Below are positions 45,275 through 54,762 of a DNA stretch of 64,000 bases, one piece after another. Source of the DNA: Tribonema minus (lineage: Eukaryota > Sar > Xanthophyceae > Tribonematales > Tribonemataceae). Below the pieces are notes generated by a model. That model saw nothing but the letters and a program-made list of their open reading frames with translations, was not told the DNA's origin and ran no database searches. Where the stretch lies: NCBI GenBank assembly GCA_017506865.1, contig JAFCMP010000446.1, positions 434,001-498,000 on the forward strand, given 5' to 3'. A program made the translations under genes and the position numbers. Positions within the stretch are counted from its first letter, which is position 1. Each line of letters begins with the position of its first letter.

Positions 45275-48064
45275 TCCATGCGGATGGACACCAAGGTGCC
45301 GCTGCCACAGTTTGATGGGCAGCACGAGAACTGGGACCAGTTCTCTTACCTCTTCTTAGCCATCATGGCATCAAAGGGGTTCTCCGGAGAGTTTCTCAAC
45401 TTCCGGCTCTCCGACTCAGAGGAGACGCAGCTGAAAGCCAAGGACGACTACGCCAAGATGAATCAACACTTCTTCGGCTGTCTGGTGGCATCAATCAGCT
45501 TCACAGCCAGCGCTGCGCACGCAGTGATACGGCAATCCGCAGGGCCACCAGCAGATGGTCGCGGAGCATGGCGGGCACTCACCGCCAAGTACGAGGGCAA
45601 CACGCGGGCTCGCACCATGGCCCTGACCAGCGAGTTCCAACGCACTTCCCTCCAGCCAGGCGAGGACACGGACGAGTTCCTCATGCGGCTGCAGAACCTG
45701 AAGGCGAAGCTGACCGCCTTAGGAGAAATGATCACGGACACCACGTTGATCGGGCAGATCCTCCGGGGATTGCCTAGCGCCTACGACACCGTGAAGAAGA
45801 TCATCATGGTCAACGGCGCCATGTCTTGTGCAGACATCCAGCAAGCGCTCCGGACGGAGTACGACAGCCAGCGGGAGCAGGGGCTTCTCACAACCCTCTC
45901 AGCTTCGACGCCGGCATTCCGAGGTTCCTGCCGCTCCTGCGGCAAGTTCGGACACAAGGCCAGCAACTGCCACGCCAAGAAGCAGCAGAAGGGCCAGCGC
46001 CATCGCCCCAGCACTCCCAGCAGCAGCGCTGGTGCCAGCGGCAAGTGGTGTCATCGACACAAGAGTGACACGCACTCAACCAGCGAATGCGAGCTGCTCG
46101 CTCGTGAGCGGCGCAATCGCAACGGGCGACGATCAGAGGGTCACGATGCCTCTTCGGCTGGACAAGATGGCCCACTCGGCTTCGCCATAAACAGCAGCCA
46201 CCCCAATGGCGACCAGCACGGTTTCCAAGCTGCCATCGACACAGGCAGCAATCGGTACGTCTTCGATCCTCTACTCCTGCCTTGGGACTTCAGCATCGCC
46301 CTGTCCAACAAGCGGCCTTGCAGCGAGAAGATCAAAGGAGTCGGAGGTTTGTGCGAAGTTGACATCATCGCAGATGTCACGCTGTCGGCACGGACGAAGA
46401 ACGGCAGCTACACCGACGTCAAGTTCACCGACTCGGTCATCGCAGCAGGTGCAGGCTCGCACCTCATCAGCTACTCGCGGCTCGAGGCTGCAGGTGGCAC
46501 CTTCGAGTTCAGCAACAAGAAGGTTCAAGGCATCAGCAAAGGGAAGGTGCTCATCCCTACTCCGCTCCGCAACGGCCTATACTACATCAGCCTACGTCCT
46601 CCGTCTCGCCGCAAGCAGCCGATCGAGACTTTGGCGGCAGTACTTACAATTGCCGAAGCTCAACTTTGGCACCGACGGTTGGGTCACCTCAACTGGAGGG
46701 ACGTACAGGCCCTGGCCAAGGACCGCGGCACAGGCATCAGCACGACAGTCAGCAAGGCGCAGCTTCCGGATTGCTCGACCTGCGCCCTCGCCAAGTCACG
46801 TCATCAGCCGCCAGCAGCAGCAGCATCGAAGCCAGCAGGTACTTCAACTCGCGGCAGTCACTTCCACTCTGACTTCGCAGGTCCCATCACGCCTGCGTCG
46901 CTACAAGGCTACAGCTATGCGCAAGGCTTCAAGGACGACAGCACGCGCTACAGCTTCATCTACTGCTGCAAGCGCAAGAGCGACGCTCCCGACAACGCGC
47001 ACAAGCTCGTCTTCGCCATGGCAAAACAGGGCATCCACATTCGCGGCATCCGCTTCGACAACGCTCGCGAGTTCATCAGCGAGGACATCATCCACTACTG
47101 CAACAGCGCGGGTATCACTCCAGACTACTCAGCGCCGTACACGCCGCAGGAGAACGGCGTCGCAGAGCGGTCGTGGAGCACCCTGTTCGGCATGGCTCGG
47201 TGCATGCTGTACGACACATCGCTGCCCCCATTTCTGTGGGCAGAGGCGCTGCAGACCGCCAACTACATCCGCAACCGCTCTCCAACGCGGGCACTCGGCG
47301 GCATGACGCCTTATCAGGCATGGACAAACGAGGTGCCGGACCTTGCGCACCTCAGGGTGTTTGGGGCGCATGCGTACGTGCACCTGGAGCCAGGCGCCAG
47401 GGAGGGTAAGCTTGGCCCTAGGGCATGGCGGGGGAGGTTTGTTGGCTACGCGGAGCAGAGCAACACCTACCGCGTCTACAACGAGTCTACGCGGCGCATC
47501 ATCGAGACGCGTCAAGTCACATTCATCGAGGACCCTCGCGACGCGCCTGCACTTCCCACCGGTGTGCAGCTTGAACAGCAGTACATCACCATCGGCATGC
47601 CAGAGCCAGAGCAGCCGCTACCTCAGCAACAGCCTGCAGACGCGACGCAGCAGCCCGTAGCCCCGCCGCAGCCGCCACTGCAACCGCCGCCGCCGCAGCA
47701 CCAGCAAAACGACCAACCTCAGCCGCAGCTACCTCAACTGCCGCCCGCACGTGGGCCGGTCACTCGCGCCCAGACGCGAGCTGCCCTCCGCGACGAGCTG
47801 GCGGCCAAGCGCGCCGACCTCAATGCTTTTCAGGCATTCGCAGCTGTTGCTGGCGTCAGCTCCGAGGAGCCCAGTACCATTACCGCTTTCGAAACGTTCG
47901 CAGCAGCAGCTGAAACCAGCTCATCGGAGCCTAGCAGCTACGGCGAGGCGGTGGTATCGGAACAGTGGCGTGCAGGCCATGCAGAAGGAGTACGACGCCC
48001 TCATCGACAACAACACCTGGGAGCTGGTGCCGCGGACCAGCGGCATGAACGTGGTAAGCTCTAG
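45266..48064 (+). CDS. Copia Gag-protease-integrase, frame broken before RT
   Basis: A 932-codon frame from ATG 45266. The order is a UBN2/Gag-like N-terminal domain, zinc knuckle CRSCGKFGHKASNC (about residue 222), aspartic protease AIDTGSNRYVFD (Asp about 325), GAG pre-integrase region (LWHRRLGHLNW, CSTCALAKSR), and integrase core. The three integrase acidic residues are in HFHSDF (about 536), RFDNAREF (about 598) and NGVAERS (about 634), with D35E spacing. A Pro/Gln-rich linker follows. Near 47976 one extra G shifts the frame, and the stop at 48064 follows soon after. In the intact family this polyprotein would continue into RT. The element as sequenced cannot make a complete Pol. Confidence 0.9.
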   Translation: MMASMRMDTKVPLPQFDGQHENWDQFSYLFLAIMASKGFSGEFLNFRLSDSEETQLKAKDDYAKMNQHFFGCLVASISFTASAAHAVIRQSAGPPADGRGAWRALTAKYEGNTRARTMALTSEFQRTSLQPGEDTDEFLMRLQNLKAKLTALGEMITDTTLIGQILRGLPSAYDTVKKIIMVNGAMSCADIQQALRTEYDSQREQGLLTTLSASTPAFRGSCRSCGKFGHKASNCHAKKQQKGQRHRPSTPSSSAGASGKWCHRHKSDTHSTSECELLARERRNRNGRRSEGHDASSAGQDGPLGFAINSSHPNGDQHGFQAAIDTGSNRYVFDPLLLPWDFSIALSNKRPCSEKIKGVGGLCEVDIIADVTLSARTKNGSYTDVKFTDSVIAAGAGSHLISYSRLEAAGGTFEFSNKKVQGISKGKVLIPTPLRNGLYYISLRPPSRRKQPIETLAAVLTIAEAQLWHRRLGHLNWRDVQALAKDRGTGISTTVSKAQLPDCSTCALAKSRHQPPAAAASKPAGTSTRGSHFHSDFAGPITPASLQGYSYAQGFKDDSTRYSFIYCCKRKSDAPDNAHKLVFAMAKQGIHIRGIRFDNAREFISEDIIHYCNSAGITPDYSAPYTPQENGVAERSWSTLFGMARCMLYDTSLPPFLWAEALQTANYIRNRSPTRALGGMTPYQAWTNEVPDLAHLRVFGAHAYVHLEPGAREGKLGPRAWRGRFVGYAEQSNTYRVYNESTRRIIETRQVTFIEDPRDAPALPTGVQLEQQYITIGMPEPEQPLPQQQPADATQQPVAPPQPPLQPPPPQHQQNDQPQPQLPQLPPARGPVTRAQTRAALRDELAAKRADLNAFQAFAAVAGVSSEEPSTITAFETFAAAAETSSSEPSSYGEAVVSEQWRAGHAEGVRRPHRQQHLGAGAADQRHERGKL

Positions 48065-48414
48065 GTGGCTGTTCAAGGAGAAGCGCAACGAGCTGGGGGA
48101 GGTAGTGGTACACAAAGCTCGTTGCGCTTCTCCTGGAACAGCCACCTAGAGCTTACCACGTTCATGCCGCTGGTCCGCGGCACCAGCTCCCAGGTGTTGT
48201 TGTCGATGAGGGCGTCGTACTCCTTCTGCATGGCTGCACGCCACTGTTCCGATACTACCGCCTCGCCGTAGCTGCTAGGCTCCGATGAGCTGGTTTCAGC
48301 TGCTGCTGCGAACGTTTCGAAAGCGGTAATGGTACTGGGCTCCTCGGAGCTGACGCCAGCAACAGCTGCGAATGCCTGAAAAGCATTGAGGTCGGCGCGC
48401 TTGGCCGCCAGCTC
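47795..48414. repeat. Inverted duplication inside pol
   Basis: Bases 48117-48414 are the reverse complement of 47795-48092 (about 298 bp, nearly identical). After it the sequence returns to plus orientation by repeating TAGTGGTACACAAAGCTCGT (first at about 48103, again at 48415). The net insertion is about 312 bp. The inverted copy lacks the extra G present at about 47976. Confidence 0.9.
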
Positions 48415-48416
48415 TA

Positions 48417-49781
48417 GTGGTACACAAAGCTCGTTTCGTAGCAAATGGCTTTTTACAGCAGCCCGGCGTCGACTTCCAGCATACCTTCGCGCCAGTAGTG
48501 CACATGGCATCGCTGCGCACCGTCATCGCCTTGGCAGCTCACAACGGCTGGCAGCTTCGCCATATCGACGTCAACAACGCCTTCGTCCAGATTTACATGG
48601 ACGAGGAGGTCTACGTCAAGCAACCTGAGGGGTACGAGCAGCACGCAGCAGACGGCACTCAACTTGTGCTACGGCTTAACAAGAGCCTTTACGGACTCAA
48701 GCAGAGTCCCCGCACCTGGCATCGTACAGTGTCAGACTACCTACTACAGCAGGGCTTCACCAGCTGCGACTACGACCCGTGCGTCTTGTTCGACGCCGAG
48801 ACCGGCGTCATCCTTCTCATCTACGTCGATGACATCTTCTTCACCGGCACGAGCAACGGCCAGCTCATCACCAGCATCACCAGCAAGCTGCAGCAGCGAT
48901 TCTCCATCAAGGATCTAGGAGAGCTCAAGTGGTTCTTGGGCATCAACATCACTCACAACACCACCAGCCACACCATCAGCCTTGGCCAGTACAGCTATGC
49001 GGCCACACTGCTCAGCAGGTTCAACATGACTAACTGCAACCCCGCGCCAACACCGGCCGTCTACCAAGGTGACAAGCTCATCACCTCAGCAGCCTTGGAG
49101 CCTGCACAAGCTGAGCTCTACAGGAGCATGGTCGGGGGCTTGCTCTACCTGTCAACGAGCACGCGCCCCGACCTCGCCTACACAGTTGCTCAACTGGCTC
49201 AGCACATGGGCAGCCCCTGCCAGCATCACATGCGCAACGCCAAACGCGCACTGGCGTACCTCAAGAGCACACAGGACTACAATCTCACGTTCAGGCCCAG
49301 CAAGCGGCTTCAACTGATCGGCTATGCGGACGCGTCCTTCGCCAGCGACCCGGTCGACAGCCTGAGGCGCTCAACATCGGGCTTTGTCTTCATGCTGGCG
49401 GGAGCGGCGGTCGCATGGCGCAGCAAGAAGCAGGGCCTCGTCACCACTTCCACTACGGAGGCGGAGTATGTGGCGCTGTACCACGCGTCACAACAGGCGG
49501 TTCCACTTCTGGGCCTGCTTGCCTTTCTGGGGGTGAGTGGCCAGCAGCCCATGCCCTTGTACGAGGACAACTCCGGGGCGCTACAGCTGGCGTCCAACCC
49601 CTACGCGCAGCAGCGTACTAGACACATTGGCGTCAAATACCACTACACCAGACAGCAAGTGGCAGCCAAAGTCATCGATGTCACGGCCGTGTGTACACAG
49701 CAGCAGTACGCGGACGGCTTCACCAAGCCACTGCCCAAGCCGGCTCACCGCACACACACTGCCTTCATCATGGGCATCTAG
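48417..49781 (+). CDS. Copia reverse transcriptase and RNase H
   Basis: An open frame, without its own natural start, that continues pol after the inverted duplication. RT motifs are VHKARFVANGF, HIDVNNAF, LNKSLYGLKQSPRTWH and the catalytic LLIYVDDIFF (about 48810-48840). RNase H follows (IGYADASFASDP near 49320, TTSTTEAEYVAL, YEDNSGALQL), then RTRHIGVKYHY and the C-terminal tail. The stop is at 49779-49781. The intact domains and the near-identical LTRs suggest the element was active recently, but this copy is split from its Gag-integrase part. Confidence 0.9.
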   Translation: MVHKARFVANGFLQQPGVDFQHTFAPVVHMASLRTVIALAAHNGWQLRHIDVNNAFVQIYMDEEVYVKQPEGYEQHAADGTQLVLRLNKSLYGLKQSPRTWHRTVSDYLLQQGFTSCDYDPCVLFDAETGVILLIYVDDIFFTGTSNGQLITSITSKLQQRFSIKDLGELKWFLGINITHNTTSHTISLGQYSYAATLLSRFNMTNCNPAPTPAVYQGDKLITSAALEPAQAELYRSMVGGLLYLSTSTRPDLAYTVAQLAQHMGSPCQHHMRNAKRALAYLKSTQDYNLTFRPSKRLQLIGYADASFASDPVDSLRRSTSGFVFMLAGAAVAWRSKKQGLVTTSTTEAEYVALYHASQQAVPLLGLLAFLGVSGQQPMPLYEDNSGALQLASNPYAQQRTRHIGVKYHYTRQQVAAKVIDVTAVCTQQQYADGFTKPLPKPAHRTHTAFIMGI

Positions 49782-50109
49782 GCAGCAACCTCAGCTTCAA
49801 TGTCAAGCTCCAACTTCAGCTTCAACAACAACTTCAACGACAGCTTCATCAGCTTCGTCAAACACCATCAGCTCAGCTTCAACAGCAGCTACAACCGCAG
49901 GGATCAAGCGGCGCACACTCAAGTTTCACACGGCAGCACGCCGTTCGCACTTGCAGTACACACTGGTGCCTAATCCAGGTTTTCAGAGTACACACTGGTT
50001 GCTACACCAGTTAGCATGCACACCGTTGCACATCAAGGAGCACACCCGGCTCATACCTGCATGTTTGCATTTCAGTACTTCAGCACACGGCTTTCGTACT
50101 GAGGGAGGG
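49782..50109 (+). other. Copia 3' internal region and polypurine tract
   Basis: About 330 bases between the pol stop and the 3' LTR. It contains CTTCAA-rich sequence (TTCAGCTTCAACAACAACTT) and an imperfect CACACTGGT repeat, ending in the polypurine tract GAGGGAGGG. Confidence 0.7.
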
Positions 50110-50391
50110 TGACGGAGTATGATACCTACATACCCTACTTGCATGTGCATGCATACCTACACAGGTTTCTCCCCATTCTGGGAGTTTCTCTTGTTAGTCC
50201 ACCACTGCATGTTCCAGCACCAGTCCGGTACTGTTCCGCCATTGACTCAGGGCTATTTCTCCGCTTGCTCACGCTCCTGCACAATAATCACTTCTTTGCA
50301 ATACCAGCCTGCCCTGGTCTAGTGCTGTTCTGCACTTTGCATTGGGTCCACCTTGGGTGTCCTACTCTGCCACGGTGTTATAGTTCCGTCA
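50110..50391 (+). repeat. 3' LTR of the copia element
   Basis: 282 bp, essentially identical to 44980-45261, followed by the second ATGAC target copy. Confidence 0.95.
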
Positions 50392-50753
50392 ATGACTGTG
50401 GCGCCCGTCCGCTAATTTGCCCATGTTTTCTACAACCCAATGCCAGAAACAGGCTCTGCGGCGCAGCAGCAGTTCCCGCAGCGGATGCATTGTCTGCTGA
50501 ACCTCATCTATCACGGTCCTGCTGGCCGCTACGCCGTAATACCGGCGATTGCGAACACCTCCTCGGCCAGCCTACACCCCTAAAGGAAAGCAGTTCTGTC
50601 ACCACCGCCGCCGCTGCCGTACCAAGTACTACATAGTAGTCATCACCGTCGCCGCCGCCGCCACAGCGTGATTTGCCGTCATAGCTGAGGGGCGGCGCTG
50701 TGCTCACGCAGCCTCCTACTTGTGCTGCTGCAACCTACTCATGCTGCTGCCGC

Positions 50754-51015
50754 CTAAACCGCCGCCAATCGAGAGAGGTCGATGCTCGGAGGTGCGGAGG
50801 TGAGCGCCTGCGGCGCCGGCGCTGCCATGTTTATGGTCGTTTTGCCTATGCTTAAGGGTACAGGTGTACTGGTGATAGTCGGTGCGGCACTGATGCCGCC
50901 TCCTATGCCGCTCGCACCGCCGCCGACTGCCTCGCGCGTGCTGCTCCCGCCGCATGCCGCGTGCACGTCCTCACTGCTGTCTGCGACACCGCTGCCGCCG
51001 TGCGCGTTCGCATCG
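50754..51015 (-). CDS. Possible small exon, Gly/Ser/Ala-rich
   Basis: A minus-strand frame reads AHGGSGVADSSEDVHAACGG then PTITSTPVPLSIGKTTINMA and ends at 50754. Its mixed composition makes it more plausible than its neighbours, but no start or splice site is clear. It may be the last exon of an unresolved gene, or chance. Confidence 0.2.
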
Positions 51016-51510
51016 ACATATCTATAGGCCCTGAGCTGCCCCCCTGCGCAGCTTCATTCGCGGCACCTACGGCGCTAGACTAAGTGGTGATAGTGGAAGC
51101 GACAGCCATTGCGTCCATGCTTGGAGCTGATCATCACGCTCGTGGCGCACGTCTCCCCAGCTCCCTTCACAGTGCGACGGGTCACACCCGAAGCAAGGCA
51201 ACCCGAGCGCACCGCTTGTGTAGACTATCACAGTTTTCCAGCAAGAGGAGTTGCTGCCAGTGGTGTCTGGTGCACCCACTGCCGGAGCTGCTCGCGCATG
51301 CTGTGGGGCCCTCGAGTGGAAGCATCAGATTGAGAGATGCGCTTGCAGGTACTTGAGACACATGACTTGATGATCTCACACAAGAATTGCAAGGTACAGC
51401 TTTTAAGGGAAACGCAATTGCTAGGATTAGGGCAGCGCTCTCCACTGCGCTGCAAAGGGGGGTAACTGTTAACGGTTGTCTCAACGAGTAACGGCGTATC
51501 TAGCGGCGCC

Positions 51511-51535
51511 AACTCAACTCAACTCAACTCAACTC
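51511..51535 (+). repeat. (AACTC)5 microsatellite
   Basis: Five perfect AACTC units. Just downstream (51610-51700) is a GGGATGCCCGGGGATC-type palindromic repeat, two to three diverged units. The region 50397-52482 otherwise shows no clear gene. Confidence 0.8.
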
Positions 51536-52482
51536 GTAGGCTGTAGTGGGAGCAACGAGTTGTTTTAACAAGTAAAAAGATTCGAACCCCTCTCACGCAT
51601 GGTGTGGGTATGGGGCATGGGTATCCGGGATTCGAGTTGTATCTCGGGATGCCCCGGGGATCTCGGGATGCCCGGGGATCCCGGGCTTGGAGTTGTATCC
51701 CGGTGACATCTCCAAAAAGACCTGTGTGCCTTGCTCCGGGATTCAGGGAAGACAAAATGCCTGTGTCTCAGTCACTCCCAGTCTCCTCCTCGCCGCCAGG
51801 CTTCACGCTTTTGCGTTCATGGACGCCACTACTTCGCAGGTAACGTACATAACCGTCCATCCCCACCGTTTGCACCGGCCGCTTTAGAGTTTGGGATCAC
51901 AGCACACGCCCTGCTTGCTGACGGTGTCCAGAGTGTGTTCTCCTCATCTTGTTGAAGGTGTCGTCAAGTCCCTCTATGTGGCGCCATGATTAGGCATGCC
52001 TCTCGACACACAGCTGTGGGGTAGAGGCAACTCAACCAACTTGAAGGGGGGCTAGACTCAAGTCTCAGACTGGTGTAGCGATGTGTAGCGATGTGTCCAC
52101 CCTCTTGCACACCGTAGGAGTGATCCAAGCTTTCACACCCTCTCCATAAAGCGAGCTGGTTACTGCAGATAGACCACTGAGCAGGCGAATTGTGTGCGTC
52201 CACCACGCCGGCGCAGACAACCTTGTTCTAGTGGACTGTGGCACCCGCGGCACTTGCGGATTGGCACTTGCAACAGTGACCCGTGCCATCCATCTGACAC
52301 TCCGCCAAGCAAGTTGCTGCACTACATACATGGTGCACTGCACCTCAAATGAGGCCGCACAAGATGATTTCCATCGCATCACCCTGCATTGAAAGCACTA
52401 CAGTTACAGGAGAACCTGAAGGAGCTGCAGCAAACACACTGGCCTCAACCCCCCCACGTTATCTACCGTGTATGCTCCCACC

Positions 52483-53346
52483 ATGCAGGGACGCGATCAT
52501 CCTGATGCAGACGCAGCTGCAGCCATGCAGCGCGACGGCGCACGCGACAGCGCCGAGGACGGCGCCGGAAAGCGCATGCGCTCAAAGTCGCCGCCGCCGG
52601 TAGCTGCGCGCAGCGCGGCGCCGTCGCTCCCGCGCGCCCCCTACGATGCCCGCACGGCACTGCTCGAGGAGCTCAGTGCGCATTCGGGGATGCTGCCCAT
52701 GGACTTCGAGCCCTGCGAGCCGCTGCTGTATCTTGATGACTCGGATAGCGATGTCACGATCACGGTGCCGGCGCCGCTGCCGTTCGCCCCCTACAGCGCG
52801 TGCGCAGCGATGCTCGAGGAGCTCAGCGGGCAGCCGGGGACGCTGCCCATGGACTTCGAGCCCTGCGAGCCGCTGCTGTATGACGACTCGGATAACGATG
52901 TCACGGTCACGGTGCCACTGCCGTGCGCCGCCTACAGCGCCCGCGCAGCGCTGCTCGATGAGCTCAGCGGGCGGCCGGACATGCTGCCCATGGACGATAC
53001 ACTGCCGCGGCAGGAGCACAAGTACTACCGCCCGCTACCGAATACGCTGGACTGCCACGGTTTCATGCCCGCCGGCTTGCCGGGCAGGGCGCTGGTGCGG
53101 CAGTACGAGACTATGGTCGTGGATGTGTCCCGAGACCGAGTGCCGATCCCGAACTCGGTTTCGAGCCACTTCGTGTACCAGGACTGGACGCGCATCGAGG
53201 TGGAGGACATAATGCGCAAGAAAAAGCAGAAGGACGACGAGAGCCAGGGCGTGCCGGCGGCCCCCGAGATGCGCCGCATGGACGTGTTGGAGTGTGTCGC
53301 GGCGTCGATCGCGCCGCCGCTGCCGCCGCCGTCGCCGCTGCCGTAG
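52483..53346 (+). CDS. Intronless protein with three tandem internal repeats
   Basis: 287 aa from ATG 52483; a GTG 15 bases upstream is in frame but not a eukaryotic start. A basic N-terminus (GKRMRSKSPPP) is followed by three ~43-residue repeats. Each has ALLEELSG or similar, then a LPMDFEPCEPLLY segment and an acidic DDSDNDVTVTVP segment; the third copy is shortened (LPMDDT). The C-terminal half is single-copy: YYRPLPNTLDCHGFMPAGLP, then FVYQDWTRIEVEDIMRKKKQ. Hydrophobic residues within acidic repeats resemble short interaction or activation motifs; this is inference. No family recognised. It may be lineage-specific. The DNA repeats are clear as well (CCCATGGACTTCGAGCCCTG at about 52697 and 52846). 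Confidence 0.7.
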   Translation: MQGRDHPDADAAAAMQRDGARDSAEDGAGKRMRSKSPPPVAARSAAPSLPRAPYDARTALLEELSAHSGMLPMDFEPCEPLLYLDDSDSDVTITVPAPLPFAPYSACAAMLEELSGQPGTLPMDFEPCEPLLYDDSDNDVTVTVPLPCAAYSARAALLDELSGRPDMLPMDDTLPRQEHKYYRPLPNTLDCHGFMPAGLPGRALVRQYETMVVDVSRDRVPIPNSVSSHFVYQDWTRIEVEDIMRKKKQKDDESQGVPAAPEMRRMDVLECVAASIAPPLPPPSPLP

Positions 53347-54236
53347 GGCGCCGGCGTCATCGCCGCTGTCGCAGGCGCTTCGGCGCTGTCGGCAGATGTA
53401 CACAGCTGTTGCAAGGGAGAGGAGAGGAGGTGCCGTATGGCACTCACCATCAAGCTGACCTCTTCGCTATGTGTTGGGCAAAGGGAGCAACGCAGGCTTC
53501 CCCTGTTCATGTGCGCTCCCCAGGTTCCGAGCATAATGGAAACTGCTTGCACGGAAAATTCATGAGCAATCTAGTGTTGTACGTTTTAGAAGCCATGGCG
53601 ACTTGTCTGACATGCGTCATGCTATCCCTCTGTCAGTAGTGCTGTGACTGCTTGTGTAGGTGATGCCAGTGTGCAGTGCAAGCTGGCTGCATTTTTGAGA
53701 TGTACATGCCATGTCAGCTAGTATGGATAGTACTGGGTATAGCCGCGTCAAATGCCACCGGTGCATGAGCCATAAGCGTCAATTCTGGAGGACTTCTGTG
53801 AGAATACAGTTTGGAGTTGAACCCATCTTTGAAGGCTTGGTCGGATTCACTTGACTTCAGCAAGGGGACGCCCTGTGCCCCCAGCTTCAGTCTGCACTTC
53901 GGGCAGTTGAAGGACGTGAAATTCATATGCTGCATGTCAGGCCGTCTATCTGTGTGCATCTTGCGCCAGGTGCAAGTCTATGCATTTATTGAAGCCAACC
54001 CATGAAATTGTGGGGATGGTGACTTGGCACACTGATGGCGGCAGCCAGGGAGCAGTCAAGGGCATGCTGATCGTCACGTCACTGATCGTCACGTATCTCC
54101 TGCACATGTCGAAAATTTGGCAGAGCCCTCGCACTTTGGAGCTGGCGCATGTTCAAGCCTAAACTCACCACTTTGAACAAAGGAGCTTCGGCACCGCGCC
54201 CTGCGGCGGCGCGGCGGTCTCGCCGTGCGCGTCGCG
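53347..54236. other. Intergenic region, nothing recognised
   Basis: About 0.9 kb. GTCACGTCACTGATCGTCAC-like short repeats occur near 54073. No coding pattern on either strand. Confidence 0.35.
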
Positions 54237-54615
54237 CTACGCCGGTGGCGGCGGCGGCGGCGGCGCTGCTGCCACCGGCTGGCTAGCGGCAGCGGCAGCG
54301 GCGGCGGCGGCGGCGGCAGACGCCTGCGCCGCCTTGACCTGCTCCGCCTGCGCCGCCACCGCCACCTGTGCCGCCTGCAGCGCCGCCACCAATGCCTCTA
54401 TGCCGTGGAGCTTGTGTTGCATGGCGCGGAACTGCTTGGTCTGCGCGGCGGCGGCGGCGGCGCGCGTCGCCGCCGTGATGGCCGCCGGCGCGATCGCCGT
54501 CGCGCCCTCCGCCGCCGCCGTCGCCATAGTTGCCTCGGTCAGCTCCGCCAGCCGCGCCGGGGCTGCTGCTGCCGCTGCCGCCGTTGGTTGGTGCTGCCGC
54601 CGCCGCCGCTACAAG
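54237..54615 (-). CDS. Ala-rich coiled-coil C-terminal exon
   Basis: A minus-strand frame open from about 54615 to the stop at 54237. It reads ARLAELTEATMATAAAEG, then FRAMQHKLHGIEALVAALQA and VAVAAQAEQVKAAQA, then Ala and Pro runs. Heptad-like Leu/Ala spacing suggests a coiled coil. An upstream exon (ATG near 54771, MSHGDVPTWLYSNVLESM) is possible, but no junction convinces me. The ATG at 54527 could also start a 96-aa protein. If the upstream exon is real, the gene overlaps the 5' end of the NOG1-family gene head to head. Confidence 0.4.
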
Positions 54616-54762
54616 CGCGCCACCGCACGAGGACAATGGCGTGTCATCATGTTTAAGTGTAACTTGATCTTCAGCAGATCTTGCCGCCACAACTGAAGTA
54701 CCTCTGCTTACAGAGCACATTGATTCCAGTACATTGCTGTAGAGCCACGTGGGTACATCTCC

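Larger units (their letters stand above)
44975..50396 (+). mobile_element. Ty1/copia LTR retrotransposon with target duplications
   Basis: The complete insertion runs 44980-50391. Two 282-bp LTRs start TGACGGAGTATG and end TTCCGTCA (terminal inverted repeat TGACGGA/TCCGTCA). The 5-bp target duplication ATGAC lies at 44975-44979 and 50392-50396. A polypurine tract GAGGGAGGG (50101-50109) abuts the 3' LTR. The internal order Gag, protease, integrase, reverse transcriptase, RNase H places it in the Ty1/copia superfamily (Pseudoviridae-type). The LTRs look almost identical, so the insertion is recent. It lies upstream of the IQ/WW gene, in opposite orientation to it. Confidence 0.95.

Noticed and set aside
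48073-48510. Minus-strand gene inside the retrotransposon
   Set aside because: It is the inverted duplicate of the integrase-RT linker, not a separate gene.
51535-51620. tRNA-like GGTTCGAATC on the minus strand
   Set aside because: The flanks do not form a T-stem beyond G-T pairs, and no acceptor, D or anticodon arms can be folded.
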